Position numbers and translations under genes: made by a program
In this document: positions 45,730 to 52,820 of the stretch, piece after piece
Numbering within the stretch: position 1 is the stretch's first letter
How the letters are laid out: the number at the start of each line of letters is the position of its first letter
Source: Chelatococcus sp. YT9
GTDB lineage: Bacteria > Pseudomonadota > Alphaproteobacteria > Rhizobiales > Beijerinckiaceae
DNA: 64,000 nt
Assembly: GCF_018398315.1 (NCBI RefSeq)
Contig: NZ_JAHBRW010000002.1
Coordinates: forward strand, 356,637 to 420,636
Direction of reading: 5' to 3'
The notes under the pieces: generated by a model
Databases searched by the model: none
What the model was told of the DNA's origin: nothing
What the model saw: only the letters and a program-made list of their open reading frames with translations

Positions 45730-47064
45730 TCAGCTCCCGAGCAGAACCTTCATGCGCTCGCTGAGCTCATCTACCGCCTTGTCGGTCGTCCAGCCGTCGA
45801 TGACGATACGACCGATCGCCTTTTGCCACAGTTGCTCCTGCATGACCTTCGCATAGAGCCGGTTGTAGGCCTGGGGATAAGGGACGTTCTGCGCCTGGGT
45901 GAACTGGCGCACCATGGCAGCACGGTGGGGATCATCCGTCTGCATATAGAACGGGTCCTCGATCAGCTTCGGCATGACCGGCATCCAGCGCCCGCCGGTC
46001 GCCTTGAGCATGGGACCGATGTTTTCCGGCTGCAGCAGAAGCTTGAGGAAGGACTTCGCATTGTCGATATGCGGAGAATCCCGGAAGACCAGTACCTGCT
46101 TCACGGAGATCATCGCCGGCGTCGGCTTGCCATCCGGACCATCCGGCCACGGCACGGTGCGGATGTCATTACGATAGACGTCGGGGCTTTTGGCCTGCAG
46201 CGACAAGGGTATAGACAGCGTCGGGTTCATGACGACGACGTTCTTCTTGTTCAGGAAGGACACGTTGTCGTCAACGCCGTTCCAATTCACGGCATCTGGC
46301 GGCGAACACTTGGATAAAATCGGCTTGGCGTAGCTGTCGAGCGCCGCGATCACCCGCTTGCGCACCTCCGGATCGCTGATCTGCAACTGCCCGTCGGGAT
46401 TGACCACCTGTGCGCCAAACGCGTTCAAAGCCAGGTGAATATTGAAGAACGGGTCGTTGGAACTGGTCGAGGATCCCTGCCCAACGCCATAGATGCGATC
46501 ACCCTTGGTCCTCAGAGCCGGTTGAACCTTTTCGCACCAGAAGTCGAAGAACGGCTGCCACTGCTTGGGCACATCGGCCTCAGTATATCCCGCCTTTTCC
46601 AGAAGATCCTTCCAGTAATGGACATGGGGCGTCATCTGTACCCAGGGCACAGCATAATAAGCACGCTTGTTGGTCTTGCCATTCAGGAGGTAGGCAGATT
46701 GCAACGGCCCCTTCTGGAACTGGTCCGCGATCGGCTCCAGCACGTCGCTCATGTCGGCCAGCATGCCATCATAGGCCCAGGTCGGCGTGTAGGCGAGGTC
46801 ATAGCCGAAATCGAAAGTCAGATCAGGCGGGCTTCCGGCCTTGAGCGCGGTTACCACCTTCGCTTCCGTATCTCCCGTTGTATAGAAACTGACCTCGGCG
46901 GTTTTGCCGGTTTGCTTCTCCCACAAGGCAACCACGCTTTTCAGCGCGTCGTCTTCCTGCGGATTTGTGCCTTTCGTCCACCAGATGGTCAAATCGGCCG
47001 CAGCGACGGCGCTTGTCGTCGCGACGAACGCGGCCACAGCCAGCCAAGCCCTGAAACGACGCAT
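45730..47064 (-). CDS. ABC sugar transporter substrate-binding protein
   Basis: A 444-residue family 1 solute-binding protein. The start at 47064 has GAGGGG upstream on the minus strand and gives a signal peptide MRRFRAWLAVAAFVATTSA cut near AVAAADL. Mature features are LTIWWTKGTNPQEDDALKSV and LWEKQTGKTAEVSFYTTGD. It heads the minus-strand operon SBP-permease-permease-SMP-30. No ATPase is encoded with it. Confidence 0.92.
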   Translation of the reverse strand: MRRFRAWLAVAAFVATTSAVAAADLTIWWTKGTNPQEDDALKSVVALWEKQTGKTAEVSFYTTGDTEAKVVTALKAGSPPDLTFDFGYDLAYTPTWAYDGMLADMSDVLEPIADQFQKGPLQSAYLLNGKTNKRAYYAVPWVQMTPHVHYWKDLLEKAGYTEADVPKQWQPFFDFWCEKVQPALRTKGDRIYGVGQGSSTSSNDPFFNIHLALNAFGAQVVNPDGQLQISDPEVRKRVIAALDSYAKPILSKCSPPDAVNWNGVDDNVSFLNKKNVVVMNPTLSIPLSLQAKSPDVYRNDIRTVPWPDGPDGKPTPAMISVKQVLVFRDSPHIDNAKSFLKLLLQPENIGPMLKATGGRWMPVMPKLIEDPFYMQTDDPHRAAMVRQFTQAQNVPYPQAYNRLYAKVMQEQLWQKAIGRIVIDGWTTDKAVDELSERMKVLLGS

Positions 47065-47692
47065 GTCAATGATCCCCTCATTCCAATTATGAGCGCGACG
47101 AGACATTGCGGACGATCTCGTCACGGTGCTGCCATTCTGCTGGGCAGCGCGGATATGCTAGAACCACTTGTCTATTTGTCAAACAAAAAGGCGGCGCAAA
47201 TATCATGCTTTGAAGCCTTCGATGGCACACTCAGTGCTCCGGTTTGCACGGCCTATCAGACAAGTCGACAACCGAGCCCGAGAGGATCTTTTGCCTTGTC
47301 CCCGGGCAATGACAGGCTCGGCCCAGCTTATGTTCCGCGGGCGCCCAATGGTATGATCCGCGGTCGTGTCATTCCGACCAGCCGTCGACATTCGATCCGC
47401 TCAATCAGGGTAATCACGGCGCGGCGATCGTGGGGCCAGGTCTTCGAGATCTCGTCGAGGTCGACGTGGACGGTAACCTGTGCCGATGCTGGCTAAGGCT
47501 TTGCCCGGATATCTCAGCCGACAGGATGACCTACGACGACCTCACGTTCAGGACGGCGGAAGTTCGCGGCCGCCAACGTCAAATACAGCAACTCGGCGGC
47601 ATCCCTACCGAAGAGAATCCAAAAAAATTGAACCCTGCCTCCTAGGAGACAGGGTTCCAAATCACTCAGGCCTTAACGCCAGACCCTAAAAC
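47065..47692. other. 628-base region without a recognisable gene
   Basis: Upstream of the third sugar operon lies a small palindrome TTTGT-CAA-ACAAA at 47175-47187, a possible operator. From about 47390 to 47620 several short frames are open on the plus strand, but none has a ribosome-binding site or a sequence I recognise, so this may be decayed coding DNA. The end holds the terminator of the CsbD gene. Confidence 0.5.
47631..47656 (-). terminator. rho-independent terminator of the CsbD gene
   Basis: On the minus strand AACCCTG and CAGGGTT pair, with one mismatch and a further CTCC/GGAG extension around a TA loop, followed directly by CAATTTTTTT. It lies 37 bases after the CsbD stop at 47693. 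This is a strong intrinsic terminator. Confidence 0.85.
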
Positions 47693-47896
47693 TCACCATT
47701 TCCGGCTGTTATACCAAGTGTCGATATCCGACTTGGCCTTATCTTTCTCGATGCCGTAGCGTTCCTGGATCTTACCTTCGAGTTGATCACGCTTTCCGGC
47801 GATGACATCGAGATCATCGTCAGTGAGCTTTCCCCACTGCTCTTTCACCTGACCCTTGACCTGCTTCCAGTTACCTTCAACGCGATTCCAGTCCAT
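47693..47896 (-). CDS. CsbD family stress protein
   Basis: A 67-residue hydrophilic protein with the full CsbD pattern MDWNRVEGNWKQVKGQVKEQ and WGKLTDDDLDVIAGKRDQLE. CsbD proteins are abundant in general stress but have no defined activity. The start at 47896 has AAGGAGAAG upstream; the longer frame from 47938 overlaps the promoter. A GGAAC-N16-GGTT promoter lies upstream and a terminator downstream, so it is a monocistronic EcfG target. Confidence 0.92.
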   Translation of the reverse strand: MDWNRVEGNWKQVKGQVKEQWGKLTDDDLDVIAGKRDQLEGKIQERYGIEKDKAKSDIDTWYNSRKW

Positions 47897-47926
47897 TAAG
47901 ACTTCTCCTTTTTTATGCTTTCGGAA

Positions 47927-47951
47927 AACCTTGCCCAACCGAAAAGGTTCC
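47927..47951 (-). promoter_or_regulatory. EcfG-type promoter of the CsbD gene
   Basis: On the minus strand GGAAC (47947-47951), 16 bases, GGTT (47927-47930). The -10 end is 30 bases before the CsbD ATG. Confidence 0.65.
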
Positions 47952-47968
47952 GCTCGGAACCGCCGAGC

Positions 47969-48223
47969 TTATCGTCGGATAGCGCGAGCAATCGCAATCA
48001 GAATACAGGCACCGATAAAGCCAGCGATCAGGTAGCCAATCCATCCACCGAAGCTGATGCCGATGATTCCGAACAGAAAGCTGGCGACAGCGGCGCCGAT
48101 GATGCCCAGGATAATATTCGCGAACAGACCGGTGTCGCTTTTCATAAAGTTCGATGCGATCCAACCAGCGAGGCCACCGATGATAATCGCTGCGATCCAT
48201 CCTACCGTAGCATCGTTTTCCAT
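47969..48223 (-). CDS. GlsB/YeaQ/YmgE family stress membrane protein
   Basis: An 84-residue, glycine-rich membrane protein with three hydrophobic segments: GWIAAIIIGGLAGWIAS, ILGIIGAAVASFLFGIIG and GYLIAGFIGACILIAIA. It matches the transglycosylase-associated/YeaQ family, a common general-stress protein in the inner membrane with unknown biochemical role. AAGGAG precedes the ATG at 48223. Its own consensus EcfG promoter lies 47 bases upstream. Confidence 0.9.
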   Translation of the reverse strand: MENDATVGWIAAIIIGGLAGWIASNFMKSDTGLFANIILGIIGAAVASFLFGIIGISFGGWIGYLIAGFIGACILIAIARAIRR

Positions 48224-48269
48224 GAGCGTGCTCCTTCCATCCGAAGCTTGGCGGTGTCGACGAATGTGG

Positions 48270-48294
48270 AACGCGCTGTTTCGCTCATGGTTCC
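48270..48294 (-). promoter_or_regulatory. EcfG-type promoter of the YeaQ-like gene
   Basis: On the minus strand GGAAC (48290-48294), 16 bases, CGTT (48270-48273): an exact consensus match. Confidence 0.75.
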
Positions 48295-48330
48295 GAAAAC
48301 CGGATCACAACCACCTTCCGCCGCGACCGC

Positions 48331-48543
48331 TCACCCGCCCGATGCGGTTTCGCCAAATTTAGCCATGGCGACAAGGCATGCCTCACGACTTGGATAGGGA
48401 CCGTGTATCGGGGTCTCAATGCGATCGGTGATCCACCAACCCGGCGCAACGCCCTTCTGGGAGGCCTGCTCTTCTCGCCAGTGCGCCACGCAGTACTCCG
48501 GCTCTTCAGGCTGTCGTATCTTCGCTTCTCGATCTCTTTCCAT
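48331..48543 (-). CDS. small hypothetical protein
   Basis: A 70-residue hydrophilic protein, not assigned to a family. It contains ITDRIETPIHGPYPSREACL, which looks like a short folded domain. The ATG at 48543 has GGGAGAGAG upstream at good spacing, which supports a real gene. It lies between stress genes. A GGAAC lies upstream but without a proper -10 partner, so its promoter is unclear. Confidence 0.6.
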   Translation of the reverse strand: MERDREAKIRQPEEPEYCVAHWREEQASQKGVAPGWWITDRIETPIHGPYPSREACLVAMAKFGETASGG

Positions 48544-48657
48544 CGCTCTCTCTCCCGGAACCTTAAGGAAAAATCAGACAGTCCTCTCTTCGTTCCGATG
48601 GCTTGGGAGCTCTGGCGCTTTCTTTTCGCCTCCATCAATGTTCCTGCGGCTCAGCTT

Positions 48658-48682
48658 GGAACTCTGGTGTGGCCCGCTTGTT
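48658..48682 (+). promoter_or_regulatory. EcfG-type promoter of the DUF892 gene
   Basis: GGAAC (48658-48662), 16 bases, TGTT (48679-48682), ending 31 bases before the ATG at 48714. Confidence 0.65.
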
Positions 48683-48713
48683 GGCCTAGGACCCAGACAT
48701 CCGGAGCACAACG

Positions 48714-49223
48714 ATGGCTACAGCCGAGGAACGCCTCATGGAATGGTTGCGAGATGCGCACGCCATGGAGCAGCAAGCCGAGACCATGCTGAGCGGGCTT
48801 TCGAGCCGGATCGAGAATTACCCCGAGGTCAAGGCCCGCATTGACGCTCACCTTAAAGAAACCCGCGTGCAAGCGCAGCTGTTGAACGAGTGCATTGAGC
48901 GGCGGGGTGGCGACACATCCTCTCTCAAAGATCTCGCCGGCAAATTCATGGCAATGGGACAGAGCTTGAGTGGTGTCTTCGTCGGTGACGAGATCATCAA
49001 GGGTGCGATGGCGGGTTACACCTTCGAGCACATGGAAATTGCGGCCTATGAAGTCCTCATAGCAGCCGCAGAGGCAGTCGGTGATACGCAGACGGCTCAA
49101 GTTTGCACACGCATCCTCCAGGAGGAGGAAGCCATGGCCGAGTGGGCCCGTAATAATTTCAACCACCTCACGATCACGTATCTCCGCCGCGAAGAATCCC
49201 CGGGCATCGTCGCCAAACATTGA
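48714..49223 (+). CDS. DUF892 (YciE/YciF-like, ferritin-like) protein
   Basis: A 169-residue, mostly helical protein of the DUF892 family. Features are LMEWLRDAHAMEQQAETMLS near the N-terminus, a central HLKETRVQAQLL and the C-terminal EEAMAEWARNN. Carboxylate and histidine residues spaced along the helices suggest a ferritin-like four-helix bundle that may bind di-iron. Such proteins are induced by osmotic and oxidative stress. An EcfG-type promoter precedes it. Confidence 0.9.
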   Translation: MATAEERLMEWLRDAHAMEQQAETMLSGLSSRIENYPEVKARIDAHLKETRVQAQLLNECIERRGGDTSSLKDLAGKFMAMGQSLSGVFVGDEIIKGAMAGYTFEHMEIAAYEVLIAAAEAVGDTQTAQVCTRILQEEEAMAEWARNNFNHLTITYLRREESPGIVAKH

Positions 49224-49230
49224 AGCTGAC

Positions 49231-49455
49231 ATGATGTACTATCAGCGTATAGCCCGTATACCCAAGCGCGGGCTCTGTAGACCTGATCAAGTGCTTGCGC
49301 GCGGTATTGCACGCGCCTTGGCAATCCAGTACGCGCCACTCCCCGAACGCGACGCGGCGTTACGTGAGGTGCTGAGCGTGACCATCCTTGAAACGGGAGG
49401 CGAAGATGAAAACGACCGCCCAACTGCGCGAGGGCATCGACAGGGGCCGCGCTAA
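49231..49455 (+). CDS. possible small hypothetical protein
   Basis: A 74-codon frame starts at an ATGATG eight bases after the DUF892 stop and encodes MMYYQRIARIPKRGLCRPDQ and AALREVLSVTILETG. No good ribosome-binding site is visible and its end overlaps the next, better supported gene by 50 bases. It may be non-coding. I list it because there is no other gene in 49224-49405. Confidence 0.3.
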   Translation: MMYYQRIARIPKRGLCRPDQVLARGIARALAIQYAPLPERDAALREVLSVTILETGGEDENDRPTARGHRQGPR

Positions 49456-49732
49456 GGACAAGGTCGACTTTCCCGATCCGGCAGCCGCGCCATTGGGCAC
49501 CGACGACGAGGCTGCCGGGACCCCTCCTACCCAGGCGGAAATAGAGCTCGCGGCAACGGGGGAGCTTGATCGCTCCGGTGGAAGCTCACCGCACGATACC
49601 CGAGAGCGCATGCGCGGACCGTCTGGAACCAGCAACGTGGAGCGAGGCTGGACTGTTACCGCGAAGATTTTGACGGTGATCGCGATCGTCGCCCTCGCCG
49701 CCACGGTTCTCGTTGTCCGATTAAGCCTCTAG
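49406..49732 (+). CDS. hypothetical protein with C-terminal membrane anchor
   Basis: A 108-residue protein. The first 80 residues are polar and acidic (DFPDPAAAPLGTDDEAAGT), and a single hydrophobic segment, AKILTVIAIVALAATVLVVR, closes the protein. ATG 49406 has GGGAGG eight bases upstream; ATG 49388 lacks one. The shape suggests an inner-membrane anchored protein with its N-terminus in the cytoplasm. No family recognised. Confidence 0.65.
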   Translation: MKTTAQLREGIDRGRAKDKVDFPDPAAAPLGTDDEAAGTPPTQAEIELAATGELDRSGGSSPHDTRERMRGPSGTSNVERGWTVTAKILTVIAIVALAATVLVVRLSL

Positions 49733-49771
49733 CGTATGCTTATCATTCACAGTAATGCCACAATGGAATTC

Positions 49772-49796
49772 GGAACATCATATCACCGGGACTGTT
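49772..49796 (+). promoter_or_regulatory. EcfG-type promoter of the KGG gene
   Basis: GGAAC (49772-49776), 16 bases, TGTT (49793-49796), ending 36 bases before the ATG at 49833. Confidence 0.65.
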
Positions 49797-49832
49797 TCTC
49801 TTATGTCCGAAACGATGTGAGGAGAATGATCA

Positions 49833-50051
49833 ATGGCCAACCAGACATCGAACCGCGGTTTTGGTGCTATGGACAACGACAAGCAGCGCGAGATCGCGGC
49901 GAAGGGCGGACACGCCTCCGGCGGCAACTTCAAGAATGATCCCGAGCGTGCGTCCGAAGCCGGAAAGAAGGGTGGACAGCAATCGGGCGGCAATTTCGCT
50001 CATGATCGGGAGAAGGCCTCCGAGGCCGGCCGCAAAGGTGGCCAGCACTGA
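49833..50051 (+). CDS. KGG domain stress protein (YciG/GsiB-like)
   Basis: A 72-residue, very hydrophilic protein with three KGG-type repeats: REIAAKGGHASGGNF, ASEAGKKGGQQSGGNF and ASEAGRKGGQH. Such repeats occur in YciG and GsiB general-stress proteins and resemble plant group 1 LEA motifs, so a protective disordered role in desiccation is likely. AGGAG lies just before the ATG. It has its own EcfG-type promoter and is followed by a terminator. Confidence 0.92.
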   Translation: MANQTSNRGFGAMDNDKQREIAAKGGHASGGNFKNDPERASEAGKKGGQQSGGNFAHDREKASEAGRKGGQH

Positions 50052-50073
50052 CCCGATGATCCATGTCGTGGCG

Positions 50074-50098
50074 AGGGACCGTCCTCAGGGCGGTCCCT
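50074..50098 (+). terminator. rho-independent terminator of the KGG gene
   Basis: AGGGACCG pairs with CGGTCCCT around a short paired core and TCA loop, followed by TTGCTTTT. It lies 23 bases after the KGG stop. Confidence 0.8.
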
Positions 50099-50208
50099 TT
50101 GCTTTTGGGGCGGAGGAACGCATCTTCAGCCGAGATCCCTGTTAAGACGAGTCAATTTGGAACGGCTCGGCCCGCGCTCGCACGAGAGAAAGAAACACCG
50201 TACTATCC

Positions 50209-50541
50209 ATGATCGCTGGCAAAGTGTTCGGCAGTTGGCGCTGGAAGAAAAAGATTCTTTCGCCCGACCGGGAACAAAAGATGACTGAGATCGATAAGAC
50301 AGCTCACTCAGCAGAACTCGCGGCGATGATACGTGAGCGGATCAACACCTGCCTTTCGGCTAATCGACCGCTGCAGGTTCTTCCCCTTGAAAACGATCTG
50401 CTGCGAACCTTCCCTGACTTCCGGGATCGCCGGGTGATCCGCGACAAGATCACCGCCCTCGCCATCGCCCGAGGCGTGCCGCTGCTCATGGAAGATTCGT
50501 ATGAAAAAGGCAGGCGCAAGACGATGATCCGCTCCTCCTGA
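50209..50541 (+). CDS. hypothetical protein
   Basis: A 110-residue protein from ATG 50209; ATG 50281 (86 residues, MTEIDKTAHSAELAAMIRER) is a plausible alternative start. It is rich in basic and acidic residues, with LENDLLRTFPDFRDRRVIRD and a lysine/arginine-rich tail, and probably helical. No family recognised. Position among stress genes suggests a related role, but no EcfG-type promoter is evident. Confidence 0.55.
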   Translation: MIAGKVFGSWRWKKKILSPDREQKMTEIDKTAHSAELAAMIRERINTCLSANRPLQVLPLENDLLRTFPDFRDRRVIRDKITALAIARGVPLLMEDSYEKGRRKTMIRSS

Positions 50542-50744
50542 CAGAACACAGCGACACGCCTCGCCACCGCGCGCCACCCTGCTCGCGCGCCAGGCCACGG
50601 CGCGGAAGAGTGGCGCCCATTCTAACACCGGCTGGGGCTGCTGCCCGGATACAGCGCCCTTCGCTGTGGAAGAGGCAGCATTGTAAGGAGCAATCCAGCA
50701 CCCTCTCTGGCGGGCGACAGGCAGAGAATGGCTTGCCGAGAGTT

Positions 50745-50770
50745 GGAACAGGCGTGCTGGTCGGCTTGTT
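50745..50770 (+). promoter_or_regulatory. EcfG-type promoter of a small hypothetical gene
   Basis: GGAAC (50745-50749), 17 bases, TGTT (50767-50770), 61 bases before the ATG at 50832. Confidence 0.6.
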
Positions 50771-50831
50771 ACCCACTTGAGGTCTGAGGCGCATTTCGAT
50801 CCGGAGCCTCGATGCAATCGGAGAGCTGAAC

Positions 50832-51041
50832 ATGTCGACATCGACGAAAACGCCTGCCAGCATTCGCCACGGCGGCCCCGGCGCCTCTCACGAGAATGCG
50901 AAGGACAAGCCTGCCGTGCGAAAAACGCCCGCCGATAACGAACGCGACCATCAAAGCCGCGTCTCAGGCGGTGGTGGAGAGGCTGACAGGCATCACACCC
51001 ACGACCCGGAAATGAAGGGTGGAGGCAGCCATAAGGTTTGA
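50832..51041 (+). CDS. small hydrophilic hypothetical protein
   Basis: A 69-residue protein rich in Gly, His, Lys and Asp (SRVSGGGGEADRHHTHDPEM), with no hydrophobic core, so likely disordered. GGAGAG lies upstream of the ATG. It has an EcfG-type promoter with a 17-base spacer. The composition resembles small hydrophilins induced in stress; no named family recognised. Confidence 0.6.
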   Translation: MSTSTKTPASIRHGGPGASHENAKDKPAVRKTPADNERDHQSRVSGGGGEADRHHTHDPEMKGGGSHKV

Positions 51042-51200
51042 GGCGGTGCGATTTAATGCAGCGTGGCGGCTCTTCCGCCCCCGGCGACCCGGCCTTAGCC
51101 CCCCGGGCCGGCGTGCGGTCTTGCGCGGTTTTGAAGCGCGCGGCATAGCGACGTGCTTATAAATGCGGTCAAGAGCGCAATATTTGTGCTATTCTACAGC

Positions 51201-51446
51201 ATGCCTCGTCTGTGGTTTGATCCGGTTGAAGTCTGGATAACCGATAGCACGCGACGAACAGTCACGAGCGTGGAGGAAGCAGCGCGGCTCCTCATTGATG
51301 AATGGCCCGATCCCGATGACACCTGCGACGCCCGGCTGTTCGCTATGGAAACCTGTCACGCGGCACTCAAAGCCAGGACACCTAAAACGATAGATATCGC
51401 CCGCTCCGCTTTCATCGAAGCGGCAAGGGAAGCACGAATGATCTAA
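51201..51446 (+). CDS. DUF982 domain protein
   Basis: An 81-residue protein matching the DUF982 pattern common in Rhizobiales: FDPVEVWITDSTRRTVTSVE, EAARLLIDEWP, and the C-terminal CHAALKARTPKTIDIARSAF followed by IEAAREA. I use ATG 51201, where the family usually begins; an upstream in-frame GTG at 51153 would add 16 residues. The function is unknown; members are often small, plasmid or accessory encoded. Confidence 0.8.
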   Translation: MPRLWFDPVEVWITDSTRRTVTSVEEAARLLIDEWPDPDDTCDARLFAMETCHAALKARTPKTIDIARSAFIEAAREARMI

Positions 51447-52015
51447 GCCTCGTCTCCGCATCATCTGGATATCGTGCAGGTACTGCCCGGCGGTCTCGGT
51501 GCCTTGGACAACGCGCGCACCTGCCTCGGAGGCATGGCGGAACGCGCTCTCCATTGGAGCAAGCAGGACTCTGTGGTCCGTCGCCCGCTTGTCGCCGCAG
51601 TCCTTCCGGGTGAAGCCAAAGGATGATGTCTTCGTGGTCGACCGCACCGCCGCCGCTCCACTCGATCCCTCAACCGATGGCGGCCTCTCTTCCTCCGTTG
51701 GCATTGATGCCACGCGGCCCTTCGGCGTCGAGTTCCCCGAGGTCTCGGAAGTACTCGGGTGGCGCGATTTCGATTTATCGGAAATCATCAAGAGGTAACC
51801 GGATGTTTCGAGCCACGACGATGTAAGCGAACTTCGTTTCGTTGCCGGCTAAGGAGATTGGCCGATCTCGCGGTCATGATGTCTCCGCAGCACCGGACAT
51901 GACGCCGGCTCGGCTCATCATGAGACAACCCAGAGGGCATCACCCCGGCCCACAGCGGCGCTTGCCCGGACGGGGTGTGCAAAGTTGCCAAACATTCGGG
52001 TTTAAGCAAAAAAGA

Positions 52016-52040
52016 ACCCCGGCCAAAGAGTGGCCGGGGT
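52016..52040 (-). terminator. orphan rho-independent terminator
   Basis: ACCCCGGCCA and TGGCCGGGGT form a perfect ten-base stem around AAGAG. On the minus strand the stem is followed by TTCTTTTTTGC, a typical termination signal. The plus strand has no T tract after the stem. No minus-strand gene ends here. Confidence 0.75.
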
Positions 52041-52204
52041 ACTGCGTCCCAGGATCTACACACAAGCACTGGGCTGATCAGCGCCTCTGCCTCCAGTCTG
52101 AGCATCCACCAGCGAACGGCAAATGCGTCGTTCACGAAAAAGTTCCGCAGATCCGCTTTTTTTTCGGTGCGGACGAACTTTCTCGACTGCCAAGCAAATC
52201 AGCG

Positions 52205-52229
52205 TGAACCATCGTCGATCAACTGCGTT
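52205..52229 (+). promoter_or_regulatory. near-consensus EcfG-type promoter of the lipoprotein gene
   Basis: TGAAC (52205-52209), 16 bases, CGTT (52226-52229), 42 bases before the ATG at 52272. One base off the -35 consensus. Confidence 0.45.
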
Positions 52230-52271
52230 CAATGGATCACTACAGCAACTCCGCAACCTGAGGAGCGCCCC

Positions 52272-52487
52272 ATGAACGTAGGAACAATCATCGGCATCGG
52301 CGTGGTACTGGTAAGCTTGGGAGCTTGTACCACCAACGAGCAACGCGCCTCCGGTGCCGGAGTCGGGGCGGTGGCGGGCGCGGCTGTGGGCGGCCCGGTC
52401 GGTGCAGTGGCAGGTGGTGTGGGCGGAGCCGTAGCAGGCCCGACAGTATCCCGCGCCACCGGCGTGCCGCAGAGCCGCCGGCGCTAA
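52272..52487 (+). CDS. small glycine-zipper lipoprotein
   Basis: A 71-residue protein. MNVGTIIGIGVVLVSLGAC is a lipoprotein signal with a lipobox LGAC at Cys19. The mature part is a glycine zipper: GAGVGAVAGAAVGGPVGAV and GGVGGAVAG. AGGAGCG lies before the ATG. Such proteins sit in the outer membrane or periplasm and are often stress-induced. The longer in-frame ATG at 51975 is excluded by the promoter position and leader. Confidence 0.8.
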   Translation: MNVGTIIGIGVVLVSLGACTTNEQRASGAGVGAVAGAAVGGPVGAVAGGVGGAVAGPTVSRATGVPQSRRR

Positions 52488-52535
52488 TCGTCTCGCCCCC
52501 AAGCGGGGAACCATTACGGAAGCCAGGATACTTTA

Positions 52536-52736
52536 ATGAAGCTCTCCAAAGAGGACCATGCTCAAATGGAAGCTTTCCTGGAGACGATCCTGAACGGCGT
52601 AAGAGACCGAACGTGTAGCGTCGCTACTGCCAAGACCCACCTCATGGAAGCTATTCACGCGATCGATGAAGGCCGGTCCCAGGATTTCATGTCCTGGGCA
52701 AAGATGGCCATGAAAGACTGGAGCAGCCGACATTGA
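52536..52736 (+). CDS. small hypothetical protein
   Basis: A 66-residue helical, charged protein (MKLSKEDHAQMEAFLETILN, AIHAIDEGRSQDFMSWAKMA). It starts 48 bases after the lipoprotein stop and may be co-transcribed. The ribosome-binding site is weak (GCCAGGATA). No family recognised. Confidence 0.6.
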   Translation: MKLSKEDHAQMEAFLETILNGVRDRTCSVATAKTHLMEAIHAIDEGRSQDFMSWAKMAMKDWSSRH

Positions 52737-52820
52737 GGTGATGCCTCTTCCGCAAGGCCCGCCCCTCAGGGGAGCGCCGGATCCGGGTACTACGGTCCAG
52801 TCTCAGATGTCGGGGTCCTA

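Larger units (their letters stand above)
51447..52271. other. 825-base region without a recognisable gene
   Basis: Several short frames are open on both strands (for example 51499-51798 plus), but none shows both a ribosome-binding site and a known family. The region contains a strong minus-strand terminator at 52016-52040 with no identified minus-strand gene upstream of it, and a near-consensus EcfG promoter at 52205-52229 for the following lipoprotein. A small RNA ending at the terminator is possible. Confidence 0.5.

Noticed and set aside
46435-47496. 353-codon plus-strand frame
   Set aside because: Mostly antisense to the sugar-binding protein, whose signal peptide and family motifs are clear; the tail beyond it has no recognisable sequence.
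48557-48586. GGAAC sequences near 48.56 kb as an EcfG promoter for the 70-residue minus-strand gene
   Set aside because: Neither strand has a GTT-type -10 element at 16 or 17 bases.
51189-51791. 200-codon minus-strand frame
   Set aside because: Overlaps the DUF982 gene on the opposite strand, which matches a known family; the frame itself resembles nothing and lacks a good ribosome-binding site.
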